Positions 20,830 through 32,089 of a stretch of DNA of 64,000 nt are shown in pieces. The stretch lies in assembly GCA_030220185.1 (NCBI GenBank), contig JASPKZ010002336.1, positions 592,501 to 656,500 on the forward strand. Direction: 5' to 3'. Numbering within the stretch: the first letter of the stretch is position 1; each line of letters starts with the position of its first letter. Made by a program: the position numbers and the translations under genes. Source of the stretch: Diploptera punctata (taxonomy: Eukaryota; Arthropoda; Insecta; Blattodea; Blaberidae). The notes beneath the pieces are model-generated. The model did not search any database. It had not been told where the DNA came from and worked only from the letters and a program-made list of their open reading frames with translations.

Positions 20830-21590
20830 TTCTATAATTAAATAATTAAAACATTTTGCCTGTTCATTCTTACCTCTTAGGGTCGAATGTTTGAACGCAT
20901 TAGATAGTAAAAGGCGTTCTCTGCTGATAAAGTTTTATCCAAACACATTTTTCTTACTCAGAAATCTATTCACGCGGTAATAATTGTAAGCTACCTGACA
21001 AGGTACCTTAAGATCGTAGCTCAAGATATAAACTTATGTGAAAATCCCGAAGGGAACCGATGTAGTTTGAAACTTATCCAAGATGTCGGACCTTGAACAC
21101 TTCGATCATGTTTTCGGTATACGCGGAGAAGAGGAATTTGATAGAGTCTACCAAAGAATTCAACTGGAAGAACAGGAGAATCGGCATAATATTGCGCGTC
21201 GCAGATGTGTTTATATACGGTATTATTTGAGGGATGCAAGCATAAATGCATTCCTCTATAGCAAACGAAAATAACGGAAGTGGTTTTATCGCTGAGAATT
21301 CTGGGTAATTCGTTGCCAATATTACGAAAACGTCAACATTCATGCATGACCGGTAAGGCAGCCGTTAATTCGATCTCAGCTCACCAGTGATTGGAAGTAA
21401 TTTGAGTAGAGACTAATGTATTTGCATACGACCCTTAGAGTTGTTTTTGTCATCAGCTGACAATGGGGCTAAGAAGTTCTGAAACATATGTTTGACAAAA
21501 ACAACTCTAAGAGGTAAGAATGAACAGACAAAATGTTTTAATTATTAAACAAGCCTCTTAATGTTACTTCCTATTATATTTTAAAATCTA
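20830..21590. mobile_element. Penelope-type fold-back split by a Harbinger element
   Basis: Left arm 20830-20879 (CTGTTCATTCTTACCTCTTA) and right part 21438-21590 with the complement (21508-21535) and CCTCTTAATGTTACTTCC. The arms rejoin once the 20880-21434 insertion and one TTA are removed. Confidence 0.7.
20880..21434 (+). mobile_element. PIF/Harbinger-like element with N-terminal ORF remnant
   Basis: TIRs GGGTCGAATG and CATACGACCC; 3-bp duplication TTA at 20877-20879 and 21435-21437. Frame 21083-21274 reads MSDLEHFDHVFGIRGEEEFD, then a basic end, like the N-terminal leader of a Harbinger-type transposase; the DDE domain is absent. An inverted relative is at 47952-48538 with the same ends and ORF remnant. 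Confidence 0.75.
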
Positions 21591-21637
21591 AATTTTATGT
21601 TTGTTTTCTCTTTGTTTCTAATTAAATTTAGATCTAA

Positions 21638-21668
21638 AAGATATATATATATATATATATATATATTT
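21638..21668. repeat. AT dinucleotide repeat
   Basis: About 14 AT units. Confidence 0.9.
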
Positions 21669-21689
21669 ATTATTTTCAGTTTTCATAGT

Positions 21690-21936
21690 AAATTTTATTC
21701 TTTTGCTTTGAATATTCAAATGTTTTAAAGCATCTTCTGTATGTTTCTAATTAACTATTGAAATTATATCATCCACATATCTGCATAAAAATTTGAAAAC
21801 CAAAAGGGTGTGTTTTCATTATCTGGCATTCAAAATTACCCATGAACAAATTTGCTAAAAATGGGAACAGTGGGTTCCTCTTTGCAACCCTGACTTTTGT
21901 GTCTAAAATCTACTGTTGTATGTAGAAAACATTTGA
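21690..21936 (-). pseudogene. Penelope-like RT core with YVDD
   Basis: The minus strand encodes PLFPFLANLFMGNFE-like residues and RYVDDIISIVN (near 21755-21790), the RT active-site motif. It continues, after removal of the insertion at 21937-22652, into 22662-23000. Frameshifted. Confidence 0.7.
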
Positions 21937-22652
21937 TTATTAGAATCAAATGAATCGTGAATTCTTCTTACCTCATACATCTATGTTTTTTAACACAGAA
22001 CTGCAGTATTGGAAAAAACATCATTCCCATGTCAGCTGTTTTCACGACTGTCAATTTTTTACTATGCCGGTAAAAATCTGGAATTTATCAAATTAATTGC
22101 AAAATAAAGTATATATAATAAAGTATATATAGGAAAGTAACAAAGTATATATAGGAAAAACAAAAAGGGACTTGGACACTCACAAAAAAGGACACTTTAG
22201 AAACATAAAAAATGGTGAAATTGAAAAATCAGCTATAGTGGCACGTAGTTTATTAGAGAATCATAGAATTGAAAAAGAAGCAAAACTTTTGAAATATCTA
22301 TGTAAACCTTTGGAATTAACAGTTTGGGAAAAGATATACATTAAAAAAAAACCATACTAGAACTTTGAGATTCCAGACGAACCAAGTTTGATTATAAGTT
22401 CTTCAAAAGTACATCAGATGGCAGTTTAGAAATTTACTTCTTCAAAAGTACACCAGATGGCAGTTTAGAAAATTACTGGCATAATAAAAAATTGACAGTT
22501 GTGAAAACAGCTGATGATGGGAATGATGTTTTTCCCGATACTGCAGTTCTGTGTTAAAAGAACATAGATGTATGAGGTAAGAAGAATTCATGATTCATTT
22601 GATTCTCATTAAGAAAACCTCATAATGTAAAAATTCTCAAATTTGTTATGTT
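21937..22652. mobile_element. Penelope-type unit with inverted ends and GIY-YIG remnant
   Basis: Flanked by AACATTTGA (21928-21936 and 22653-22661) within another Penelope RT. The ends are inverted: CTTCTTACCTCATACATCTA at 21965 against its complement near 22555-22590. Between them a plus-strand frame (22120-22440) reads HFRNIKNGEIEKSAIVARSL and PLELTVWEKIYIKK. Confidence 0.75.
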
Positions 22653-22661
22653 AACATTTGA

Positions 22662-23000
22662 CCAACACAAAATTGTTTTCATTTATCCTATTCTTCTCTG
22701 CATTATTAATCTTAGTGTTAATTAGCCAATTTAAAAAAAAATCCAGTGTTTTTTTATTTGGAACACAAGGAAACAATGAAGTAACATCAAATTAAACTTA
22801 AATCTGTCTGGTGGATCTATTTCCATATTTTCTAATTTTTCTATTAATTGAAATTAACTATATATTGCAAATTTTCAAACTCTGGCATCTCTTTGAATTT
22901 TCTGTATAGCCATTTTGATATTTGGTAAGTTAAGAGACAATAGGCCTCATTTTATTGCCTTGCTTTATGAATATTAAACAATCTTTTTTTTATCAAGTTT
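22662..23000 (-). pseudogene. Penelope-like RT, fingers part
   Basis: The minus strand encodes GNKMRPIVS (near 22955), LPNIKMAIQKIQ in another frame, and FDVTSLFPCVPNKKTLDFF (near 22745-22800), conserved RT blocks upstream of the YVDD piece at 21690. Stops and frameshifts are present. Confidence 0.7.
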
Positions 23001-23084
23001 CAATTTTAATTTTTCTTTCTCTATTAAAATTCTTTTAATTGATTTTAAAGTTTTTTTTTTTCCTCCACGCATTCTTAATAGTTT

Positions 23085-23370
23085 TGGAGAAATTAGAAAA
23101 GTAAAGAAACTATTAACAAAATGTAAAGAACTTGGAGTTTGGGAAAAAAATCTGTGTCCACTGATACAAAGAAAAATAATTTTAAATTCCCAGGAAAAAA
23201 AAATCAGCTTAAAGGTTCATCAATCCACAATAGAGGAACTGGGTGTAAAAGAATACCATTGTCAAACCAACAGTAAGATGCCAGTTGACAGTGAGGAAAA
23301 TTTCCTTGAAACTAGTTGTGGAAAGGATACAAAATATGAGGTGAGGTGTAAAATCCGATACATTTAATGA
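23085..23370 (+). pseudogene. Penelope-like C-terminal remnant
   Basis: The plus-strand frame has KCKELGVWEKN and then the diverged C-terminal tail, ending near a TATGAGGTGAGG terminus at 23336. Decayed. Confidence 0.55.
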
Positions 23371-23374
23371 TAGT

Positions 23375-23704
23375 TGTTTGTGTATATTACCAAGGTATTT
23401 AATTTGTGATGTACTTAATGTGTGTATTTGTGAATTTACAGTATTATACGTATAGTTTCACTTTCCAAAATATATTGTAATATTAGACTAGTTTTATAAA
23501 TGTTCAGTTATTGCTTTAAAAAAATATTGTAATTGGACTGTAGGCTTATATATTGTTTGGGTATAAGCCAATACACAATTAACTTCACTTATTCTGATAG
23601 AAGAGAGTAGAAGATTATGTGAAAAAACATTGACAACTGAGATGTGTTAAACTAGTATCTTTGATCATGTTGCAATTTTTAAAGCAAAATAAATGAGTTG
23701 GAGA
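23375..23704. other. Intergenic, nothing recognised
   Basis: No repeat core or frame seen. Confidence 0.4.
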
Positions 23705-24275
23705 AAATGTTTTAACATCTCACCTCACAAAGTTGCATGTCTTTACAATACTGGTTTCAAAAGTATAGTATTATTTTTATCTTCAGTCAAATTCCAACTG
23801 TCGAAATTTCGTCGTTAACATCATCTTCTGAACTGCCATCTGGTGTAGATTTTATGAACTTGGAGATTAAATTATTCTCGTCAGGATATCGAAATTCATT
23901 GCTTTACATTTATTCTTCTGAATGTATATATTTTCCCAAATTGTTAATTCCAAAGGTTTCTCCAAATGTTTCAAAAGTTTAGTGTCTTTTCCGATTTTGT
24001 GATTTTCTAGCAAACTATGAGCTGCAATTGCCGATTTTTCAATTTCACCATTTTTAATATTTCTAAGGTGTTCTTTTATATGAATTTCTAAATTCCTTTT
24101 AGTTTTTCCTATATAAACTTTAATTCAGTCATTGCAACTGATTTCGTAAATTCCAGATTTTTTACTATCTGGGACATTAACTTTCTTATTGGTTACTAGT
24201 AGATTATCCAGGCTAAATTTGTTAATCAGTGCTAATGTAATATCAAATTTGTTAAATATTTTTTTAAATTTTCTG
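23705..24275 (-). pseudogene. Penelope-like GIY-YIG endonuclease, nearly continuous
   Basis: The minus strand encodes VPDSKKSGIYEISCND, an in-frame stop, then VYIGKTKRNLEIHIKEHLRN, EIEKSAIAAHSLLENH and PLELTIWENIYIQKN. The terminus TCACCTCACAAAGTTGCATG is at 23719. A stop near 24125 interrupts the nuclease. Broken at 24276 by type-B units. Confidence 0.75.
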
Positions 24276-24700
24276 TGTAGCCTCGGTAGCTCAGTTGGTA
24301 GAGCATTTGGCCTGGCAAACCCAAAGGTCCCGGGTTCGAGTCTCAGTCTAGGCAAAAATTCTTCTCTTCAAATATAATTTATCCTTCAGTGAGAAGTGTT
24401 AAATTCATAATAAAAACTTCAATAGAAGACCTACTGACTTTATAGTGTTAAATTCCCAATTAATGGCTTCTTAACTAAGAGGCTGCCATATGCAAAGATA
24501 GAAGCATTTGGCACGAGGGAATTACAACGTATAAACAGAAAAAATTGCATCTAGATCGCAACTCGCCTCGGTAGCTCAATTGGTAGAGCATTTGGCCCGG
24601 AAAGCCAAAGGTCCCAGGTTCGAGTCTTGGTCTAGGCAAACATTTTTCTCTTCAAATATAATTTATCCTACAGCGAGAAATGATAAATTAATAAAAAAAA
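24276..24700 (+). repeat. Type-B units, direct tandem pair
   Basis: tRNA-like blocks start at about 24283 and 24569, 286 bp apart, both on the plus strand. The tail of the first (AATAATAAAAACTTC) runs straight into the leader of the second (CTTCTTAACTAAGAGG). It interrupts a Penelope ORF. Confidence 0.8.
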
Positions 24701-25319
24701 ACTTTAATTCTAGGAGGTTCATACAGGGGAAACACATCTCAACACTTCTAAAGCTTGCTCCCTCGAGATCTCTGTGGCAGAAATACATTGCTGATTCAAA
24801 CTATCTAGATATTTAAGGAACCCTTTAAAAAATACTAGAATACTACTCATCAATACGACTATTAATTATTTTAATTAATTAATTGAATTACCAAGTATTC
24901 CCATCCATTAAAAAGTTGACTTCCCTTATCACTGTATCTTAAAAAAAATACAATTCTTCTGTCAATTAGGCAGTATCGCTCCCATTTTATTTAATTATTA
25001 CCATATAGTTCTGATTGTCATAATACATATCTTATGAGAAAAATTTGAATCTAACTTGGATTTGAACTGTCACTTTAGACAAGCCCAAATGATTGTTTCC
25101 ATTGTCAGTCCTCGTGGAACTAGTGCCTGATTCTGAGGTTTCTAGGTTCATACCTAGTAAAGAGTGTTGAATAAAATACTGACTCTTCATGAACAGTGAA
25201 TTTGTCATCACGTGTTTTAATGGGAGCCCTTCTGTTTTACTTTAGCAGCAGACAAATTTGAAAGTAATAATTATTTTGAAATGTTCAAATTTGAGAAACT
25301 AGTCTGATATTATATTTAA
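24701..25319. other. Intergenic, weak tRNA-like remnants
   Basis: 25035-25200 has two faint tRNA-like pieces (TTTGAACTGTCACTTTAGAC; TCTAGGTTCATACCTAG) that may be a decayed inverted pair. Otherwise nothing. Confidence 0.35.
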
Positions 25320-25568
25320 TTAATGTTGGGAAGTAAACATTATGAGGTATAATCATTAAAAATCATCGGAGAACATATTGTTTAAATAACTCACCTCATA
25401 GGATTCATGCTTCCATGATATCGCGATTTCAAACATAATCATGTTCATCGTCAGTCGGAGTTATGGCTGACGATAAACATGATTATGTTTGAAATCGCGA
25501 TATCATGGAAGCATGAATCCTATGATGTGAGTTATTTAAACAATATGTTCTCCGATGATTTTTAATAG
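25320..25568. mobile_element. Penelope-type fold-back (P3), near-perfect palindrome
   Basis: Arms of about 115 bp: AAATCATCGGAGAACATATT on the left and its complement near 25545. The middle is only about 8 unpaired bases around GGAGTTAT. The left end GGGAAGTAAACATTATGAGG and inner ACCTCATA (25393-25400) are the family landmarks. Confidence 0.85.
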
Positions 25569-25985
25569 TCTGATATTACTCTATATTTTTATATAACATT
25601 GTTCTCATATTTATTTATAGTCATAATTTATCTATTTAATTATATTAATAAATGTCATAATAAACAGAAATCATGACATAAATAGTATAAAATGTTTTAA
25701 CTGCCAATATTACATCATTATTATTCTTTTTTGCTTCATGGAGCAGAAAATATTTACTAATTCAAATATGGATGATCTATATTTTTCTCTCCATGTGTCT
25801 ATTTACAATAACTAATTTTCCTGAAAAATCTTACGGCTTTTATTTGTAGTACTTTCTTCAGGGCAAAAGTAACTATGGGCAGTATATAGGTTCCTAATAT
25901 TATAACAAATTACCATAAAGTATCATTTATACTGTATTTTCTTTATTTTAAGATTCAGATTATTTCACTATTTTTGATGTTTTTA
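25569..25985. other. Intergenic, nothing recognised
   Basis: AT-rich, no supported feature. Confidence 0.4.
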
Positions 25986-25989
25986 TTTT

Positions 25990-26281
25990 AAATTTATCAC
26001 TCACACTGAAGGACAAATTAATATTTGAAGAGAAAAATGTATGCCTAAACTGGGATTTAAACTCAAGGTCTCTGGTTCTTCTTATCAACACACTAAATCA
26101 CTGTGCTATTTAGGCATCTCACTTTAAATGGAAATTTTCTCTCCCTTATGAAAAGTCTTCAAGAATATGAAGCAGTCTGATGACATATAGAACGAATGTT
26201 CACGGCTTCAGTTGTGCAGGATTGTATAAGAGTATATTGGTATGAAGAATCAGAGATTTTGGGTTCAAATTCCAGTTTAGG
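25990..26281. repeat. Type-C-like inverted pair, diverged
   Basis: ATATTTGAAGAGAAAAATGT at 26020, a minus tRNA-like block, then a plus one ending GGTTCAAATTCCAG near 26260. Target of the next insertion. Confidence 0.55.
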
Positions 26282-26294
26282 TATACATTTTTAT

Positions 26295-26826
26295 GATGTT
26301 TTTATTATTGATTTAATATTTCTCAATGAAAGATAAATTATATTTGAAGAGAAAAATGTTCGCCTAGACCGAGACTCGAACCCGGGACCTTTGGCTTGCC
26401 GGGCCAAATGCTCTACCAACTGAGCTACCGAGGCGAGTTGCAAACTAGACGCAAATTTTTCTCTATATACGTTGTAATTCCCTCTCACCAAATGCTTTTG
26501 AAACCATTGTTTCTATCTTTGCAAATGGCAAAGAAATATTGAGAAATATTAAATCAATAATAAAAACATCATAAGAAGCCTTACTAGCTTTATAAAGTAA
26601 TGTTAAATTCCCAATAAATGTCTTCTTAACTAAGAAGCCGCCATTTGCAAAGATAGAAACAATGGTTTCAAAAGCATTTGGTGAGAGGGAATTACAACGT
26701 ATATAGAGAAAAATTTGCATCTAGTTTGCAACTCGCCTCGGTAGCTCAGTTGGTAGAGCATTTGGCCCGGCAAGCCAAAGGTCCCGGGTTCGAGTCTCGG
26801 TCTAGGCAAAAATTTTTCTCTTCAAA
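26295..26826. mobile_element. Type-B inverted pair, TSD-bounded
   Basis: Both arms intact: minus tRNA-like block 26364-26436, plus block 26735-26808, each with GGTAGCTCAGTTGGTAGAGC and GGGTTCGAGTCTCGG (or complement). TSD TATACATTTTTAT at 26282-26294 and 26827-26839. The edges are the reverse of the 12331 unit (GATGTTTTTATTATTG left, CTCTTCAAA right). Confidence 0.9.
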
Positions 26827-26839
26827 TATACATTTTTAT

Positions 26840-27892
26840 CTTCAAATATTAATATTTCTCTGTAATCACATGAGACTCTAACATAGTTGCATAAATATTC
26901 AATTTAAAAAAATTAATGTAACCAAATTTTAGATTAACACAACTTTCTTTTTCTGATAGGAGAATTCATCAATATACAAATATTTCACATGTGATATAAG
27001 AATGTTAAAAAGTGTAATTTTTAAATCTCAACATTATTATCATTGAAGGTGCTACTATTCAAATAACACTTTAATGTAAATGTTAAAAATGAAGGTCTCA
27101 TGCCTGATATGCTGAATTTTAGAACATAAATTAGATAATGCAAATTATAATAAATGTAGCAGATGCATGACATACATATTATTATTATTATTATCATCAT
27201 CATCATCATCATTATTATTAATGACTCTAACAATGAAATAAAATACTTGCATAACTTGGAGTGAATTTATTAATGATTAATTGGTAATTTTTAAGATTAA
27301 ATCTGAACTGAAAATTACTATGTTTTTAGAAAAAAAATGGAGATCAGTAGGCTGACATTTTAGTTTTAAGAGTATACTGCCAAATATATAGATAACAGAT
27401 ATGCCTATATTTTATACAGCCAATGTTAATGATCACTTCCATTTTGCATTTTGTTTTGTAACTAGTCATGTATTTTTAAGAGTAAGCTTTAAGGAGCTTA
27501 GAAACTATACAGCCAAATTGAAGACTTGTATTTTAAACAGTGACAACATATTAGAAAAATCCAGGTACATATTCCCATGTGATTTAGTACAGTTGTGTCA
27601 AAAAGTAAAAAAAAATAAAAAAAATAAAAAATAAAGTTTAAGAAGGGGAAATCAGTATAAAGTGATATACTTGAGTAAAATGACATAGTGAAGTTTTCTC
27701 TAAGTCCTTACAATAACACTTTTGTGCAATACTATTTGGGAAGGTGGTGTGTTAACACTGTGGTTTAATGCCATTGATATGTTAGTGTTCTTCTAGTTGC
27801 TAGCAAAGATGAACACTCAAGCATTTTTTTGTTCTCCAAAATGTTTATTCAATTGCATCGTTGCATGTAATATTTTTATTTCATAAAATTTA
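26840..27892. other. Intergenic, nothing recognised
   Basis: AT-rich; a mixed ATT/ATC microsatellite at 27176-27222. Short frames here show no motif. Confidence 0.45.
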
Positions 27893-28258
27893 TGATAGAA
27901 ATTAACATTATGAGGCTTACAAATTAATAAAATTAGAATGAATCATAGATCATTTCACTTCATACATTTCGTGTTCTTCATAGCCCAGGACCACGGTTTC
28001 AGGAACAGTCCTTCCTATCTTCAGCCATTTTTTTGACTGTTGAATTTCTTCTTTCATCACCGTCTTCTAAACTGCCATCTAGTGTTGATTTAATCTCAAA
28101 GTTCATTAAATCAACACTAGATGGCAGTTTAGGGCAATAGTGAAAGAAGAAATTCAGCAATCGAAAAAATGGCTGAAGATAGGAACGACTGTTTCTAAAA
28201 CCGTGGTCCTGTGCTTTGAAGTACAAAGTGAATGATGTGAGATGATCTAAGACTCATT
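27893..28258. mobile_element. Penelope-type fold-back (P6)
   Basis: Arms about 27947-28095 and 28110-28247; CAACACTAGATGGCAGTTTA and its complement sit at the centre. The right arm still encodes the tail LDGSLEDGDERRNS. The left end AACATTATGAGG is at 27904. Confidence 0.8.
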
Positions 28259-28461
28259 TTGGTTTTATTAATTGTTTATGCTAAAATATTATTTATAGTG
28301 TAACATATTATTTTAGCTTTGTATTACAGTAAAAAAAACCCTAATAAATTATATGGAGTTGATAAAGTTAATATTAATTGTGCTGATAGATGAAATGACA
28401 TACCATACCTCAGTCTAAAATATCACAATATGTCATTTTACCCTAAAAAAAACTCCTTGGC
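28259..28461. other. Intergenic, nothing recognised
   Basis: No supported feature. Confidence 0.4.
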
Positions 28462-28785
28462 ACAAAAGACCTAGATGGCCTACCAGCCGTCTGCTGGCTC
28501 TACATTCATATGTGTTAATGACAGAGATGAAAATCATCTAGCCAGTATAGGAGATATGTGGTCAGTATGTCACATCCTTCAGCCATTATTTTTGGTTTTT
28601 TTCAACCTAGAGCTGCTTCTTATTGTAGCTACCTAAATTACTTACAATGTTGGGTGGGCACTGTCCCATACTGGCTGAAATTCCATGAGAAAATTTCTTC
28701 CCCCACGGGTACACGAACCAGCGCAAGTCCCATAGCTTTGCACTAAGGCATCATGCCTTAAACCACTTGACATTGGCACAGGACT
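28462..28785 (-). repeat. SINE family G, diverged
   Basis: Same order as 3155-3509 (CTACCAGCCG, GTTGGGTGGGCACTG, TTTCTTCCCCCA) with the tRNA-like end near 28710-28780. Confidence 0.75.
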
Positions 28786-29628
28786 ATTTTACCCTACAAT
28801 GTTATTAATATTATTTGCTGATTGATTTGCTTCAACTCATATTTGGGTTGAAGCCCGATGCCGACCAATCTGACTGAAGTTTTTACCTGGTTCTTCTGAG
28901 TCATCAAGACAAATGTGTGATTGGAATTTCATTACCATATTTGAGGAAAAATATTGAAATTTTAAGTAAAGAGTTATTTTTAAAGTTTTAGTTTATGATA
29001 AAAAATGTTAATAATTCATACATATTATCTTGAATTTTTTATAATAAATAAAAAATCACTTCTTGAATTTTTACAAATGGTTTTATACTACTATGTCATT
29101 TTACCCTATAGTCAGGTAAAATGGCATATTATCCAATTTTTTTTTTATTGTTCAAATTCCATGACAAATATCAGCTTAGGACAAGAAAAGAAAATGGATA
29201 TTTGAATAAGGAAAATATTTAATGCAAAATAATTTCTAAATTAATATCCAGAGCATTGTAATTATAGAAAAAAACAAAATTTTAGACTGACTTCCCCTAT
29301 GCATTATCAACAATACCTCTCAAAATGTCTTGCCATTCTGTGATGGTAATTAGAGTCATGGCATTTATCATTTACCAAATTTATGACGCGCTTCACAAAA
29401 TTTCACTATCATATATGCGAAAAGTTAGTTTTTTTTTATGTTTAGACCAATGTCAATTTGGGCTGTATAATTTAAATTTAAAACATTAGATTAGGAATAT
29501 TGTATAAATAATAAAAAATATGCTATTCATTTAAAATAGATTGTGTTTTTTTTTCAAGAACCAACACCATATTATCTTCTTCTAAATAATTACATTCAAT
29601 TTTATTTCTATTTCCTCTTTGTATAAAA
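28786..29628. other. Intergenic, nothing recognised
   Basis: AT-rich, no supported feature. Confidence 0.4.
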
Positions 29629-29660
29629 CTAGCTAATTACCTGGGTAATTATTCATTTCC
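29629..29660 (-). mobile_element. Helitron-type 3' end
   Basis: Read on the minus strand: a perfect short hairpin (AATTACC/GGTAATT) followed by AGCTAG and then T, the Helitron 3' signature. Its 5' end to the right was not located. Confidence 0.5.
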
Positions 29661-29807
29661 ACAACTTTCTACAAGGCGGAGTTTTAATTTCTGGAAGGTT
29701 CTACTGATACCAAGTTCTACATGTTTCTACAATCTTCTAGAAAGTTTTAAAAAGTTTTATTGGTTTCTAAAAGTTTCCAGAAGGTTCTCTAGAGTTCTTT
29801 TTGACTA

Positions 29808-29985
29808 AACTTGGGCTTAAATGATAATTGGGATTATCATCAATCAGCTTAGTAACTCGAAAAAGCTCTGAATTTGATATTATTCTCAATAATTTTGTAC
29901 ATTTTATTTTTCATCCCATCTCACTTCCCACTCCATGCCAAAAGGGGTCTGAACTTTGACTTTAAAATCCTCTATTTTCTGTCTA
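29808..29985 (-). repeat. Dispersed copy of the ~140-bp repeat unit
   Basis: On the minus strand: GGGATGAAAAATAAAATGT, then ACTAAGCTGATTGATGATAA and CATTTAAGCCCAAGTTTAGT, the unit arrayed at 33815-36840. Confidence 0.6.
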
Positions 29986-30699
29986 GCCTAAGAAAGACAC
30001 TTAAGAAAAATAAATAATGATTGCTGCAGTTACTGCAATTCGTTCATGACCAAAGCACAGTTCAGCGGAAGTGAAAAAATAGATAATGTACTCGATTAAT
30101 ATAATTACGTATTTAAAGCTATATATAGGTTGATCAGAATACAGTATATACCTACATACTTCTTCGAAGGTCGGAGACTAACTAAAAATTTGCATTTGTT
30201 TGAAACTGAACGATTCTTGAAAAGAAGTTGAATGTCAGTTACAAATATGGCGGCTGTTGGGTAGTTTATATTAACTTAACTCGGTTATTTTAATTTAAAT
30301 GTTTGATTTGAATTAATTTGTTTAATATCAACAATTATAATTTAATTCGTTTTTGACATAACATTGTAAATGTTAATACAACGTGCAACATTAAGAATTA
30401 AAACGATTATTGTGCATTAAATTACCAGTTTTTAACAAACAGCTGACAGAGTTTGTCTGCACTCTTACACGTGCTACATGGAGTAATACATTCAGAAATT
30501 AAATGTCAAAGTGTGCTTCTTACATTGGACAGAGAATAGAATGTCAATACTTTGAAAATTCATTCTGAACCACTGTTGAGGTTACTGTATAAAAGTTAGA
30601 ATAATAAAACATGTACCAGAGATTTATTGCTTTCAACAATATTTTAATGGAATTTTACTTTGTTTAGGACAACTTAGATCTCAAATACACTAATTCTAT
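29986..30699. other. Intergenic, nothing recognised; possible promoter-like spot
   Basis: No transposon landmarks. ATATGGCGGCTG at 30246-30257 resembles a YY1/Pho-type site. If RPAP3 has a distant 5' exon this unrepetitive stretch is one candidate place, but nothing proves it. Confidence 0.25.
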
Positions 30700-31785
30700 T
30701 TTTTATTGTTTTGATGTTACATTTTAAATTAACATTTTCCAGAATTGGATATACTTCAATTTTAGAAAGAAAAATTATCATATTTGAAGAGAAAAATTAT
30801 ATGCTCATACTGGGACTCGAACCCAGGACCTTTGGCTTTCTAGGCCAATGCTCTACCGACTGAGTTATCTGGGCAAGTTTCAATCTAAACGCAATCTTTC
30901 TCTTATATATGCTGTTAATTCCCGCGCACCAAATCCTATGAAACCTTTGCTTCTATCTTACAAATGGCGGCTTCTTTATTAAGAAGACAATTATTTGGGA
31001 ATTTTACATTACATTATAAAGCCAGTACGGCTTCTTTCAATGTTTTTTTTTATTCATCTCATATATCTCAATGATGGATAAATCATATTTGAAAAGAAAA
31101 ATTATACACTCAGATTGGGACTCGAACCCAGGACCTCAGTCAGTAGAGCATTGGCCTAGAAAGCCAAAGGTCCTGGGTTCGAGGCCCAGTCTGAGCGTAT
31201 AATTTTTCTCTTCAAATATGATTTATCCATCATTGAGATGTATGAGATGATTAATAAAAACAAAGAAAAATTATGTTCAAACTGGGAGTCAAACCCCGGA
31301 TCTCTGATTCTGTATGCCAGTTCGATAACCATTACACCATTCAAACTTCCGATAGGAATGTCAGATTTCTTTTCACTTATACAATTCTCGTTTCTTCCAA
31401 AGAGCAATAGTCATCGCTATCACCAATGCTATCTGACGACTTTTGTTTAAAGAATTTTTATTGTGAATTTTAACATTACTTTTAAGTGGTAAAGTTTCAT
31501 ATTTTAAGTATTAATTTAAAATATAACATCAAAATATGAAGATTTACCGCTTAAAAGTAATGTTTAAATTCTCAATAAAAATATTTTGAATAGAAGTCAT
31601 CAGATGGTGTTGTTGATAGCGATGACTATCGGCCTTCGGATGAAAGGAGAATTCTATAAGTAGAAAGAAATTTGATGTTCCTTTCGGAAGTTTGAATGGC
31701 ATAATAGTTATTGCACTGACTTACAGAATCAGAGATCCAGGGTTCAACTCCCAGTTCAAATGTAATTTTTCTTTCTAAAACAAAA
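30700..31785. repeat. Type-D inverted pair, split by a type-B pair
   Basis: Type-D edge GATGTTACATTTTAAATTAA at 30710, then (after the insertion) a minus tRNA-like block 31275-31345 and a plus one near 31690-31765; the inverted centre is around 31500. The type-B insertion 30779-31261 removes cleanly at its duplication. Confidence 0.75.
30779..31261. mobile_element. Type-B inverted pair, TSD-bounded
   Basis: TSD AAAGAAAAATTAT at 30766-30778 and 31262-31274. Edges CATATTTGAAGAG and ATTAATAAAAAC. Minus tRNA-like block 30800-30870; the later arms are partly deleted (31100-31200). Confidence 0.85.
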
Positions 31786-32089
31786 ACAAAAATTACACTA
31801 ACTCTAACTCACTGGCACTATCAACCCTTGGGTTCATGACCATGTGGACAGGAAATCTCAAGTACATGTTTTATTATTTTATCTTTTTTATCTAAAGTGT
31901 CACTTCATTCAGGGACCTAAAAAGCTATGGATTAGACACTAATATTAGCCTTTTTTTAAATGTCTTCACATGTCATCTCCCCCCTAGGTATGCTAGGAAT
32001 TACTTCACCCACAGTATATTTTTCAGATTATAAGTCATATGTGTATCATACATGTTTGGTTGAAATTCTTCCTTGAATTTCAGAGTTAT
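31786..32089. other. Intergenic, nothing recognised
   Basis: No supported feature. Confidence 0.4.

Noticed and set aside
24283..24355. Working tRNA genes (many blocks with intact A- and B-box-like motifs)
   Set aside because: The acceptor stems do not pair fully, the anticodon arms vary between copies, and every block lies in a repeated, TSD-bounded element.
29986..30699. RPAP3 promoter or 5' exon
   Set aside because: Only a single GGCGGC-type word and lack of repeats support it. RNA-seq or CAGE reads spliced to 43855 would settle it.
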